Assembly: GCA_034509755.1 (NCBI GenBank)
Contig: CM067555.1
Coordinates: 22,890,142-22,954,141, forward strand
Origin: Anisodus tanguticus
Taxonomy: Eukaryota; Streptophyta; Magnoliopsida; Solanales; Solanaceae
DNA: 64,000 nucleotides
Reading direction: 5' to 3'
Part shown: piece after piece, positions 12,307 to 23,296 of the stretch
Numbering within the stretch: position 1 is the first letter of the stretch
How the letters are laid out: every line of letters begins with the position of its first letter
Made by a program: the position numbers and the translations under genes
The notes under the pieces: generated by a model
Seen by the model: the letters and a program-made list of their open reading frames with translations, nothing else
What the model was told of the DNA's origin: nothing
Databases searched by the model: none

Positions 12307-13804
12307 TAATGTATTTAAGGATGGGTGAGTGAGGGTAAGTTGGTCGGAGTTTGGTTAGACACCGGTTGACACGAAAATGGATCGAAATTAGGTTGCGGGG
12401 TGGGATATTTCTGCCAGACAATGGGGTGTTTGGTGGGGTAGACATAGATTCAGGGGGGATCGGGATTTTAGGCATTTTGTTCTAGATACTTTGAGGGTTG
12501 TATTTATGGTCGGGGTTTGGTGGTTGGATGGTGGAAAGGTGTCAGAAACTGATCTGGACAGTAGGTTCTCGGTAAGAGTTATTTTGTGGACTGTTTGGTA
12601 TTATCGGGATTGAACGGGTATGTGTGGGTGGTTTCGGTTGATGGAATTTGGTGTGGTTGTTTGGAAAGTGTTGTGGTGTATGGTGGTGAGAATAATCAGT
12701 TTTTTTGCACGAGGAATGAACACGAGGTTTCTAAGTGCAGGCCCGGGTGCAAACTAAGTGAGGGTCGGTCGAAATAAACAAGGATAGAGATGTGAGGTTG
12801 CTATTGACAAGCTCGAGTCGACAACAAGTGAAGTAGGCCAATTGGACAAGGACTTGACCAATGTTTCTAAGTACAAGCTCGAGAACAAACCAAGTGAGGG
12901 AGGACGATGGCCTTATGATAGTAACCGGATAGACCATTGGCTTGGGTTTGGTTGGATCACAAAAGTTCCAACTTTCACTTGCATCGAGTGTGACCTTTGT
13001 CTTGGGTGTAGTTATATCACACAAGTTCTAACTAAACTTATACCGAAAGAAACCTTAGCTTGGGTTTAGCTAGATCACAAAAGTTCTAACCAAACTTGCA
13101 CCAAGGGTTTGACCCACAAAAAGATCAATGGCCCATACAAAGACAAACTAAAATAAACAAACACAAGTTGAATAACTTAACAAATGAGTAAAACTCAAAT
13201 AATTTTCATAAATCTTCCACCTTTGTTACAAGAACTTTAGGTCTTATTTATACTAGCACATAGACTCTTCTAGAAGACAACTCAATGGATAACAACTCGA
13301 ACCACTTCGGCCAAGGTGGGAAAATGACGGTTTGGCCGAGTGTGGAAGGAAGGAGTCTCGGCCAACTATTGAGGTTTTCTAGGCCACTCTTTTGTGTCTT
13401 CTATGTAGATGAGTTAATGAACTTAGGCCATTCATGAATAATCCCTTATGAACCATAGGAAGCTTCTATTGTAAGAAGGTTCTCGGCCTAGTCACTACCA
13501 CTTCATCACACGGCCTAGCATAGTCATCTTATTTCATTACAAGGCTTCTTAATTGTGTCCTAATAAGAGCTAGTAGTAAACTAGGAATTAAACTAAGCTA
13601 AAATAAAACAAAATGGTCCCGGCCAAAACCAACATAAAGGCCGACAAAATTATTGTCATCTTGAGTCTTCAAGTCTTGTCCTCAACTCCATATTCCATTC
13701 CATATTAGACATGTCACCATAGGATGGTTGGCAATATTTGGCACCCCTAGTAAGTCGCCTAGCGATCTTGTTGGAAGTTTAAGTTCAAGGCCTTTTTTTC
13801 ATCA
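12307..13804 (-). repeat. 5' LTR of nested Ty3 element
   Basis: This is the partner of 7387-8888. It starts TAATG on the plus strand (TG mutated to TA) and ends CATCA. The copia coding sequence resumes directly after its right end. Confidence 0.85.
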
Positions 13805-16800
13805 TTAGCGCTCAAAATTCTAGTTCGTGCAGTGGTACAAATCAAACCAATAATGGACCAAAACGAGGTCAAACTTGCAACAATAACAAAGGAAAAATAA
13901 TAGTGGAAAGGGACGAGGTCATGGTGGCAGACAATATTCCAGTGGCTGAAACAACCCCGGCCAGTAGGGGCAGAATCGACCCTACTGGCAGTAGGAAAAC
14001 CACCCAGGCGGCGGGCGGTAGGGGCAGTACCCGCCGTGGGGCTGTCAGCCACAACAGTGGGCTGCCCCTCCTTGCCCGTACCCTACCACACTGTGGGCTA
14101 GGCCACTTCCATCCGCTCGGCAACCTGGAATTCTTGGTAGTTGTCCGCATACAAGCATTTGCAACCTATGGACCATCTCCCTCAACTAACAACAATGTTT
14201 TTGTTGACTTTGATCCATTTGGATTTTCTGTGAAGGATTTTTGGACGGGGATACCACTACCGAGATGTGATAGCATTGGGATTTGTAACCCATCACCACC
14301 ACCAACAACAACCAAGCCATCTCTCCATCAACTTTTGTTGTTTTATCTATTACTTTATGGCATACCCGTTTGGGACACTCGGGAGCACTTGTGCTAAACT
14401 CCCTTAGGAAAAATAAGTTTATTGATTGTAAACTATTTTTGGGTTCTCATGTTTGTCAGTCTTGCGTTTTTGTGAAACGTTTTAAATTTCCATTTTCTTT
14501 ATCTACTTCTAACACTATTATTCCATTTGATATCATGCATAGTGACTTGTGGACATCCCCGATTTTAAGTTCAGCATGTCATAAATATTACATGCTTATT
14601 TTGGATGATTACCCTAATTTTCTTTGGACATTTCCAATTGGGAAGAAATCACAGGTTCACAATATTTTCTTGCAATTTAGTGTGTTTATCCAAACCCAAT
14701 TTGAGAAATCAATTAAGTGTTTTCAATGTGAAATTGGGAGGAAATTTATAAATGAGAAATTTAAGGAGTTTTTTTCACAAATATGGTATGGTCTTTCATC
14801 TCTCTTGTCTGCACACTTCTCCTCAAAATGTGAATCTAAACGAAAAATACGAGCGATGAATAACTTATCCGCACGCTTCTGGCTCATGCGTCCATACTAC
14901 CATCATTTTTGCATCATGCTCTTCAAATGGCTACATACCTCTTAAACATTCTTCCTAGCAAGTTACTTTCAAACTACCCTCCCGCACAAATTCTCTATCA
15001 TCGTGTCTCCTCCTACACACATTTGAGAGTTTTTGGGTGTTTGTGTTATTCCCTTTTTCCTTCCACAACGATAAACAAACTTCAAGCCCGTTCCACTCCA
15101 TGTGTATTTTTGGGATATCCACAAAACCATAGGGGTTATAAGTGTTATGATATGTCTAGTGGGAAAATTATCATCTTTTGTCACGTTATTTTTTATGAGT
15201 CTAAATTCCCATTTTCCAAAATACAAACATCTTCCCTACCCTCGTATGGTTTTTTGGACACGAGGCTACATCCTCTTTTGAAATACCATCTCAATAGTCT
15301 AAATAAATAGGCCCATCCAAATACCCAAATTAGGGACAGCCCAAATAAGAAAGCCCACTTCTCCCTCACCATTTCCCTCGATCTAGAACTTTGCCCAAAA
15401 TGGGCCAACCCAAATGAGGGAGCCCACTGCTCCTTCTCCTCAGCCTTGGTCCACTCGTGTCGGCAAAATAGGCCAGCCCAAATGAGGGAGCCCACTACTC
15501 CTCACCATCAGTCGGGCCCAACCCTTTTTTTGAAATAAATCAGCCCAAATAAGGGAGCTCATTGCTCTCTCTCTCTCTCTCTTCACCGAACCAGTGATTA
15601 GCCCACAACCTCAAGCCCAACCCAGGGAGCCCACTGTTCCCACGGTCCAGTGGCAGGCCATGCCCAATATTCCCTCGATCGAAAATCCAGTAACCCAGTA
15701 GTCCGTCTCGGCCCCACCCCGGTCCATTGAAACTCGTGCCATGCATGAGATTTTTTGCTTAAGCGTCATTTTAATCCGACGTCCTCTATCCAACCATCCC
15801 CGATTCCATGAAATCCGAAAGCTTCCTTATCTGACTCGAATTGGAAAGTTGCCATGATAAATGAAATTATTGCTCTTATTAAAAATAAGACGTGAGAGTT
15901 GGTGCTCCATCCTTCTAATGTGAACGTAATATGTTCTATGTGGGTTTTCTGTCATAAAAAGAGATCTGATGGTTCCTTTGAGAGGCATAAAGCCCGTTTT
16001 GTTGGTGATGATAAGTCTCAGCAGGTTGAAGTGGATTGTGGTGAAACTTTTAGCCTAGTGGTTAAACTAGCGACTATCCGGATAGTTCTCAGTCTGGCTC
16101 TATTAAAATCATGGTCCATTCATTATTTGGACATAAAAAATGTTTTTCTACACTGTCACCTACAAGAAATAGTTTGCATTTACCGGTCTTTGGGCTTCCA
16201 AAATCCTATTCATCCTGATTATTTTTTCTTGTTGAAAAAATCTTTATATGGTCTCAAACAGGCCTCAGGGCGTGGTATAACAGGTTTGCAGGGTTCGTTT
16301 CCACACTAGGGTTCTCACATAGCAAATCTGATCAATCTTTATTCCTTACAGCATCATTTGAGTCTCTTCGCCAATCTATTATGTCCCTTCTTGCTTCAGA
16401 ATTTTCTATGAAGGATTTGAGCCCTTTAAACTATTTTTTGGGCATTCTCGTAACTCAATATACAGGTGGATTGTTTCTTTGTCAAATAAAATATGCCGAG
16501 GAGATAATTGACAAAGTCGACATGTCGTCTTGCAAGCCGTCACCCACGCCAGTAGATACCAAGGAAAAATTGAATAACTCTTCAAGATCTCCATACGGCT
16601 ATCCAACACATTACCACAGTTTAGCAGGGCATTGAAATATCTCACATTTACGAGACCTGATATCTCATATGCAGTGCAACATGTCTGTTTACATATGGAT
16701 GACCCGAAGGAGGAACATATGGGGACTCTCAAATGAATTCTGCGGTATATTCAGGGTAGTCTTGATTTCGGGTTACATCTGTATATGTCAACCATTTTTG

Positions 16801-17284
16801 GTCTCACATCTTATAGATGCTGATTGGGGTGGATGCCCGGACACCAGGCGCTCCACATCTGGTTATTGTGTGTTTCTCGGAGATAATTTAATCTCGTGGT
16901 CATCAAAGCGCCAACCCACACTATCTCGGTCGAGTGTTGAAGCAGAATATCGAGGGGTAGCTAATGTTGTCTCTGAATCATGTTGGCTCCGTAATCTTCT
17001 ATTGGAGCTTCATTGTCCGATTGAAAAGGCAACTATGGTTTATTGTGATAATGTGAGTGATATTTATGTCAAGGAACCCCGTCCAACATCAACGCACAAA
17101 ACACATGGAAATGAATATTTTATTTATCCGCGAAAAGGTTGCACTTGGACAAGTTCGTATTCTTCATGTACCGTCCCGCTATCAGATTGTGGATATATTC
17201 ACGAAAGGACTTCCGCGCATCTTTGATGATTTCAGGGACAATCTCAGCATACGCGAACCTCCCGCTAAGACTGCGGGGGACTGA
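13805..17284 (+). pseudogene. Copia gag-pol remainder (integrase, RT, RNase H)
   Basis: This continues the copia gene interrupted at 7386. A low-complexity Gag C-terminus (about 13850-14150) lacks a zinc knuckle. The protease that should follow is missing: the frame jumps to FVDFDPFGFSVKDF (14205). Integrase zinc-binding and core fragments run 14370-15230, with FDIMHSDLWTSP and LDDYPNFLWTFP. A repetitive linker spans 15300-15800. Reverse transcriptase at 15899-16635 has MWVFCHKKRSDGSFERHKAR and SLYGLKQAS but lacks the YVDD segment. RNase H at 16800-17284 has DADWGGCPDTRRSTSGYCVF and ends FRDNLSIREPPAKTAGD. Multiple stops and frameshifts make it non-functional. Confidence 0.8.
15320..15560 (+). 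repeat. Imperfect minisatellite in copia integrase-RT linker
   Basis: The motif GCCCAAATNAGGGAGCCCAC recurs at about 15412, 15478 and 15542, with a weaker version near 15339, spaced roughly 65-75 bp apart. A short CT microsatellite follows at about 15566-15582. It lies in the non-conserved linker of the polyprotein, which is also proline/glycine-rich in the related elements. Confidence 0.6.
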
Positions 17285-17457
17285 TAGATTATAGAAATAA
17301 TCAAGGATTATTTCCATAATCAAATCAAATATCTTATATTTAGGATATACATATTCTTAGTATATTCTACTATAATTGTAGCCTAGATTTAGTCTTGTAT
17401 TGATGTATATAATATTGTATAAAAGGAATGAAATAGACATGGAAAATATTTCCTTCA
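17282..17457 (+). repeat. 3' LTR of the split copia element
   Basis: It begins TGATAGATTATAG directly after the G-rich tract and ends TTCCTTCA, giving a TG...CA LTR of about 176 bp. It is AT-rich with a TATA-like segment near 17406-17420. No second copy was recognised upstream of the gag, so the boundary is inferred from the tract and the TG/CA ends. Confidence 0.55.
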
Positions 17458-18329
17458 CTATATTATATTAAAAGCATGAACTCCTAAACTTAAAAGTTAA
17501 ATCACTGAAATACCCTTCTTAAAAATTTAATTACCTTGTTTATAAAATTAATAAAAATTTGTCAGAAGACAGAAACACCCCAAAGCCGAATAGATGTGTC
17601 CCTTTGTTTCTTTTGCCTAAAAGTTTCTTGGTTGTAAAACCTCAAACGTACAAAAAATTTGAAAGAAAAAAAATGTTGCACAATACTTATAAATTCTCTT
17701 TTTATGTACCCAGATTTCCATTCAATCTTCTTTAGAAGGCAATTTTTTTTTCAAATCTCATAATTTACGATCAATTCATTAAACATTTCTTTTTTTAAGG
17801 ATAATTTTTCACATCTAAATTTTGATATATAGTGATTGTTCAATTTGACATATATTTGCGTATTATGAAACCTTAAAAATCAAAATTTTATATACAATCC
17901 ATTACTTTTTTGGTATCTTCATCTACTATTCTTTTACTCCATAGCAGATCTTTTGTTCTAGAGGTTTTATTTGTTCACATAAGTTTTGGTTATTTGTAAT
18001 GCCTTTAATTGATCTTCTTTTTTTTGCCATGGAACTTTGAAAAAACAAGATTTCTTTAAGAGCGGTTATTTTGTCGGGAACTTAACTTCTTAGTTATTTG
18101 ATTGATATAGTTTAAGAATTTTTATTTAGTTATTTGATGTGGCTTTGTTTTTTATGGTTAGTAGAATTTTAATCTCTATACGGATAAATTACCATGATGA
18201 CAATCAGGGTAGTTAATTAACTTTATACTCAAATATGTTCATTATTCTTATTATTTATATACATATTTAGTAAAATAATTTGACAAAGCAGTGTCACGTG
18301 ATAACGATTGGGGTGTAAGATAAAATAAT
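17458..18329. other. AT-rich intergenic stretch
   Basis: No gene, RNA or repeat family is recognised. Base composition is strongly AT-rich with many poly-T runs. Confidence 0.4.
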
Positions 18330-18520
18330 TTTCCTTAGGGATTCCTTTCATTATTTACAATATATATAGTTGTACAAGGGTTGATTCCTAATACAGTACG
18401 AATCATAATTTACCTTAAATGGTTGATTTCTAATATAATTAAAATCCTAAGTTACCTTAAATATACATCTATCATAATTACAAAAGATACGGTAAATATT
18501 CATTAATACTCCCCTCAGAC
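18330..18520 (-). repeat. Possible copia 3' LTR remnant with purine tract
   Basis: Text such as ATATATAGTTGTACAAGG and TTGATTCCTAATACAG, ending in ATTAATA and then CTCCCCTCAGACGGAGCATG, has the layout of a short copia LTR followed, on the minus strand, by a purine tract. The LTR at 44843 has a similar layout. No coding sequence follows to the right. Similarity is by eye only. Confidence 0.35.
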
Positions 18521-18611
18521 GGAGCATGGCGGTAAACAAAATTAAAGAGTTCAAATTGAACAAAATCAGAGGTATTATATTATTAATGGTCGATTATATT
18601 ATGTTCTATAG

Positions 18612-19271
18612 AATTTTATGGATTATTCTTTTATACATTTTCACTTGATGCTTATCATTCGTTTTAATCTCATATTTTTCAAATGTAATTTCTATTTAGT
18701 GACAGTGAAACCACCTGTTGAAGAAGGATGGAGCAGGAAAAGAGATATATTTATACTAAAAGGTACGTTAAAATTGCACCAATTTTCACGAAAATGTTCA
18801 TTTGATATACTATAAATAGATTAGTTAATATAATTCATGTAATTTGTAATTTTAAAATATTAGTATGATCATACAATTGTTACTTTATACGTAAATAGTA
18901 TTAAAAATGATGATGAAATTCTTGAAAAGATGGTGGTTATACACCAATCCTTGGTTTATGGATTATTAATTTTTTGTACATCATCACTTGATGCATATCA
19001 TCCGGTTTAATCTCATATTTTTCAAATGTAAATTCTATTTAGTGACCCTGAAATCACTTATTGAAGAAAGATGGAGCAGGATAAGAGATACAATCGTTAA
19101 AAAGGTAAGTTAAAATTACACAAATGTTCACGAAAAATGTTCATTTAATATACTATATATAGATTAGCTAATGTAATTCATGCAATTTGTAATTGTTACT
19201 CTATACATAAATAATATTGAAAATGAAGATGAAATTCTTGAAAAGATAGTGTTTATGAACCAATCCTTAGC
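18612..19271 (+). repeat. Tandem duplication, two diverged units of about 340 bp
   Basis: Unit 1 (about 18612-18955) and unit 2 (about 18957-19271) share long blocks: TCACTTGATGC, TTTAATCTCATATTTTTCAA, GATGGAGCAGG and GATGAAATTCTTGAAAAGAT. In each unit an exon-like segment (18700-18762 and 19043-19104) lies between an AG acceptor after a T-rich tract and a GT donor (GGTACGT and GGTAAGT). No flanking gene is recognised. It may be a relic of a duplicated exon or simply a duplicated repeat. Confidence 0.6.
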
Positions 19272-19419
19272 TTTTTTGACGTTAGAATCTCAATTTACAA
19301 AGATATTACGCCTAGAACTTTATGTATTTCATAAAATCCATATTATTTATTAAAAATATTAAATTAATAGAAAAAAATTGTTATTTTATTGTCTCTTTTC
19401 TTACATTTCTGTGGCAGGT

Positions 19420-19549
19420 ACTATCCTTCTAATCCGAGAGTCTATCGAAAATAGCATCTCTGCCCCCACAAAAGTAAGGATAAGGTCTGCGTATATCTAT
19501 CCTTCCCAGACGCCACTTATGAAATCACATTGGGTTTGTTGTTGTTGTA
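19420..19549 (+). mobile_element. SINE, TS/SolS-like, 5'-truncated
   Basis: The segment contains GGTCTGCGTATATCTATCC, CCCAGACGCCACTTATG and TCACATTGGGTTTGTTGTTG. This is the 3' body and TTG-repeat tail known from Solanaceae TS-type SINEs (family knowledge, not searched). The tRNA-related 5' part with box A is not recognisable. It is the best single taxonomic clue in the window. Confidence 0.7.
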
Positions 19550-20145
19550 CATTAATAGAAAAAAGTTGCAGTACAATCTATAAATCATATTCATATACAT
19601 TTTTGTATACACCAGAAAGTACGGGTAATTAAATATTTTAAGTTTATTTTATAATTAATAAATATTTAATTTGATTTGAAGTGTCATTTTTAAAAGATTG
19701 TGTCCTTTAATAATAAGCAACTAAATATCCTTGTCAAATTTTATTTAATCATTGTCTGTAGTGAAAAATCATATATATTTTAAATACTTTTTCTACCAGT
19801 CCATTAGTGAAATAAAGTTTTACCACACCCTCTTCATCTACAAAATTAATTGGTGTCCGACTTTGATTGTAGTTTCTCAGCATCACCAAAAAGAATAAAA
19901 AAGAATGGAGTATTGACTTTTAAATTTTTTATTTTTAAGTCAATTGAAAACCGTGTCCAAAGTAAATGCTAAATATCATACTCATGTATACTTGATAGTA
20001 CAATTAGAATATTAAAAACAAAAAATATCTTACTCATGATCTTATTCTCTCTTGTGTTTTTTCTCAACAAAATAGATATAGTAACATTTTTTCAAAATAT
20101 GTTGCATCTAATGTAGAGAAATTAACCATGATAAATAATGATAAA

Positions 20146-21721
20146 TGAAAGTATATTTATGTCCTATAGACAATCTGTATTAAGACAAATGTACTTTATA
20201 CACATTCATATTATTATTAATGAAGATTAATATTATGACATTTGCAATTATTGAATTATTAATTGATTGTTTGTAATTATTCATTAATGTGCATCCCTTG
20301 AGCTTACATTGTCATTAATAGAGTGAGATATTCATGATAGAGCGTAACTCTTAAAATAGCCTCGACTAATGATCATTGAGAATGAGATATCGATGATATG
20401 TGATAAGTCGACATGTGGTCTGCATCACATCCTTAGAGGATGTAGTATGTCTCAACTGCTACGAGTAATGGTTACTCGTGATGGACACATGGATACTTTG
20501 GAAGTATTGGTATATCCTACTGATATACCGTTTGTTATACTTGTCTAAAGTATGATCAACGTGTGGGAGATAGAAGTCCTTAGACTTGATGTCAATACGC
20601 GCCTTGTCTATAAAGTAATGTACTTTGATCCCGTCCTAAGCTCAAATACCTTATAGGTTGAGATACGGCTTGTATTGGGTCCATAACGATGTTGATTGAA
20701 GGTGGTAGTTGTGCCAAGATTAGGATTCATTCCTCGAATGTATATTCGATAGAACACTCGAATTCTCAGTGATATTAGGTTGACTAAGTCGTTGGCCAAC
20801 GCAATAGACATCTTTAGAATATGGTCTAGTCATCAACTAATATATATGAGATACAATGATTAAGTCATTTGGATAGACACTTGATAAATTCTAAGCTTGA
20901 TTGGGTGTGTCGTGAATGAAAGGATTTTATCTTACCACATAAATGTTAAGTTTACTGGATTCACGTAAACGTACTTCACATATTGAGTTCGTCTTCCGGC
21001 ACCGTCTAGGAGTTCCGTGTAGACCTTAATATGATTAATGTCGATATGAGAAGGCATGTAGGATCACACTATGTCGATTGTCCGTTTCGATCTAAGGATG
21101 TATTCAGAGAGTAATTAAATGTTCGATTTGGAATCGAGATATTTAAATGAATAATGATTGTTTTAATTAAGTCAAAATTGGATTTTGGATTTAATTAATA
21201 ATGCACCGAAAAATAAACCGAGACAGTGCATGAGCACGTCGAGCGTCGCGGCGCCTATACCCTAGGGCGCGGCGAGCACGTATAGCACCGCGGCGAGCGC
21301 CGCGGTGCCTCTACTTTGATTTTTGGGTCAGGCCCAAGGTCAAACCCTAATCCGGTTTCGATCTATTTTTCAACTATAAATAGAGGCATTCACCTCATTA
21401 TTCAACACACCAATTCTGAAAATCATTCTAAGCCTTAGAGACTTAGAATCAAATACTCTCTCGAACCTCTGCCGGATTTCCTAGCTTTCCGAAGGAGAAA
21501 TACATTGAAGCTTGGAGCTTGCAATTGAAAGGGCAATCGCGTGTGCACCTCACAATTGATAAAGATTCCAAATAATTATAACTTGTAAGTATATGTTTTA
21601 TGTTTCAAGTTTTATTGTTGTATAACCATACTAGAAATTATTGTTGGGGTAAGTAAGAAACAAAACTTTTAAACTTCCGTTGTGCCTTACTTATGTGTTT
21701 TGAACCCAACAAAACCCTACA
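20146..21721 (+). repeat. 5' LTR of copia element
   Basis: TG...CA ends; matches 27494-29089 along its length. A TATA-like CTATAAATAG lies at about 21375 just before the transcribed leader. A GC-rich block at about 21225-21305 stands out from the AT-rich surroundings. Confidence 0.9.
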
Positions 21722-21722
21722 A

Positions 21723-21734
21723 TGGTATTAGAGC
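21723..21734 (+). other. Primer-binding site of copia element
   Basis: TGGTATTAGAGC lies one base inside the 5' LTR and differs by one base from the plant initiator-tRNA-Met primer-binding consensus. Confidence 0.8.
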
Positions 21735-23296
21735 TCAGGCTGGTTAAATGGTTATATAACAATTGAATAGAATAATAATATAGGTTAAACATAAAATTGG
21801 ATTAAAACGAGGTTTTTTGAAATTCTACATGTATTGAACGAATGTTGACATTTTGGAATCACCCTAAATTATCTCCTACGCTAACTCGAGGAAGTCATTC
21901 CGCTCTCACTCGAACTAAGCCAAGTGTGTTGTCCGGCTCATTACATGGTGCACGGCTAAGAACGAGTAAAGAACGGATGATGGTCGATATGGGCGCTATT
22001 GATAATGGTGGGTGATGATAAAGGACATGTGAATTGATCCCTAAATTAGATTTAGGGGTTGAACGATTTTTTGAAAATCAACACAGAAACATTTGTAAAG
22101 ACGTCGGCGCTGCGACCCTATGGTAGGGCGCCGCGGCGCTGACTAGGGTTTCAAGGAGGGTGCGTGGTGCTAATGCTTTATTTCAAAATATGAACTCACT
22201 GGACAACAGGCGACGCGACTCCATGGTGGAGCGTCGCGATGCTAATTCAAATGTTGAAGCAGAAATGTTACCGCCTCTGAAGCGCTGCGGCTCTAGTGCA
22301 TTTTTCATAAAATTGGGGTTACTTCCTCGGTAGCGCCACGACGCTAATGATTTGCGTCGTGCCCTACCTGTCCAGAAACACAAAAAAAAATTGAGTTCAG
22401 AATGTTTAACCCAACATTATTATTACACAATATATTATTTGATAAGTATATTGTTTATGTGCTAAATGACAAAATGTTTATCATTTATATTTCTAGAATA
22501 GTGCCCGCTATAACTGTCGGGCGGCAGGAGGCGCCCAGTGTTTGATTAAACCATCTTCTATCATGCATATTGGGTTGACGGTTCCCAAACTATATGTGTT
22601 ATTAGGTTTGCATGATATAAAGATGTCGTATTGGATATGACATAAAAGAGTTGATCTTGGTTAAAACCCCGAATTAAAATGTTTCCCAAAACTTTGAATA
22701 CAAGTCTAAATTAAAACGCGTCGTCCATTATAATTGTTAGAGTGCAAAATCCTTTTCGGCGATATGAGTATTTATGTCAAAGCATTTGCTCTAAGTCTAC
22801 GAGGACCCAGACTCTTTCATAGATGTGTTTTAATGTAAAGGTAAGTGATAAACTTTCGTGGTATTTACACTAAAGTGTTTGCTCACAAAGGCCAAATTTG
22901 CTTAGATTCATAAACATAGTCGTGTAATGGGATTGACTTGCTTAGACAAATCTTGGCGCTAAAGTGTCGGACTAATCTAAGGACGCAAGATAAAATGTAA
23001 TAATTTGATCAACCAAGAGTTGCGAATAAGTTTTGCAATTGATTTAGAAATTACCAAGATATGTTATTGAAGTTATCAGTCAAAGCAAACGCGGAGGTAG
23101 CATAGGCTTGGATCTTGGCCCATTATGACCTCAATTAATATAGGTTTGTATTCTACCATGGGGTTGTAAAAGTATGTTAAAATAGTGGGAGCTAATTAAA
23201 CAAAAGACCTTGTTGATTAGCCTAAATGAATGTGTATAATAGGAAATAGATTTTGAGTTTGATTTTCGGTCTATCTAATTCTTCAGATTATAAAAG
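21735..23296 (+). other. Long untranslated leader of copia element
   Basis: About 1.56 kb between the primer-binding site and the gag start has no sizeable plus-strand coding frame. It holds four GC-rich, self-complementary islands (about 22101-22145, 22205-22240, 22271-22300, 22330-22370). The remainder is AT-rich and unremarkable. Confidence 0.6.

Larger units (their letters stand above)
7387..13804 (-). mobile_element. Complete minus-strand Ty3 (chromovirus-like) element
   Basis: Two LTRs of about 1.5 kb (7387-8888 and 12307-13804) flank a pol region read on the minus strand. On the plus strand the LTRs run TGATG...CATCA (TAATG at the start of the right copy). A primer-binding site TGGTATCACAGC lies next to the upstream LTR and a purine tract lies next to the downstream LTR, both on the minus strand. 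Domains run protease, reverse transcriptase, RNase H, integrase, which is Ty3 order. Gag is almost absent, suggesting an internal deletion. The element sits inside a copia gag gene. The five bases on each side (TTGGT and TTAGC) do not match perfectly. Confidence 0.85.
6890..17457 (+). mobile_element. Decayed copia retrotransposon split by a nested Ty3 element
   Basis: Gag coding sequence on the plus strand runs up to 7386, stops at the edge of a complete minus-strand Ty3 element, and resumes after 13804 with the C-terminal part of Gag, integrase, reverse transcriptase and RNase H. The end is a polypurine-like AAGACTGCGGGGGAC followed by an LTR at 17282-17457. The 5' LTR is not visible. The domain order (gag, integrase before reverse transcriptase) is that of Ty1/copia. 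Relatives lie at 33685-37600 and 49996-54925. The protease region and the catalytic part of the reverse transcriptase are deleted and many frames are broken, so the copy cannot be autonomous. Confidence 0.8.

Noticed and set aside
13759..14150. Minus-strand frames of 93-97 codons rich in alanine and proline
   Set aside because: They are shadows of the GC-rich copia gag C-terminus on the plus strand.
20608..20811. 67-codon frame repeated almost identically at 27956-28159
   Set aside because: Both copies lie at the same position in the two LTRs of one copia element; the repetition reflects LTR identity, not a gene family.
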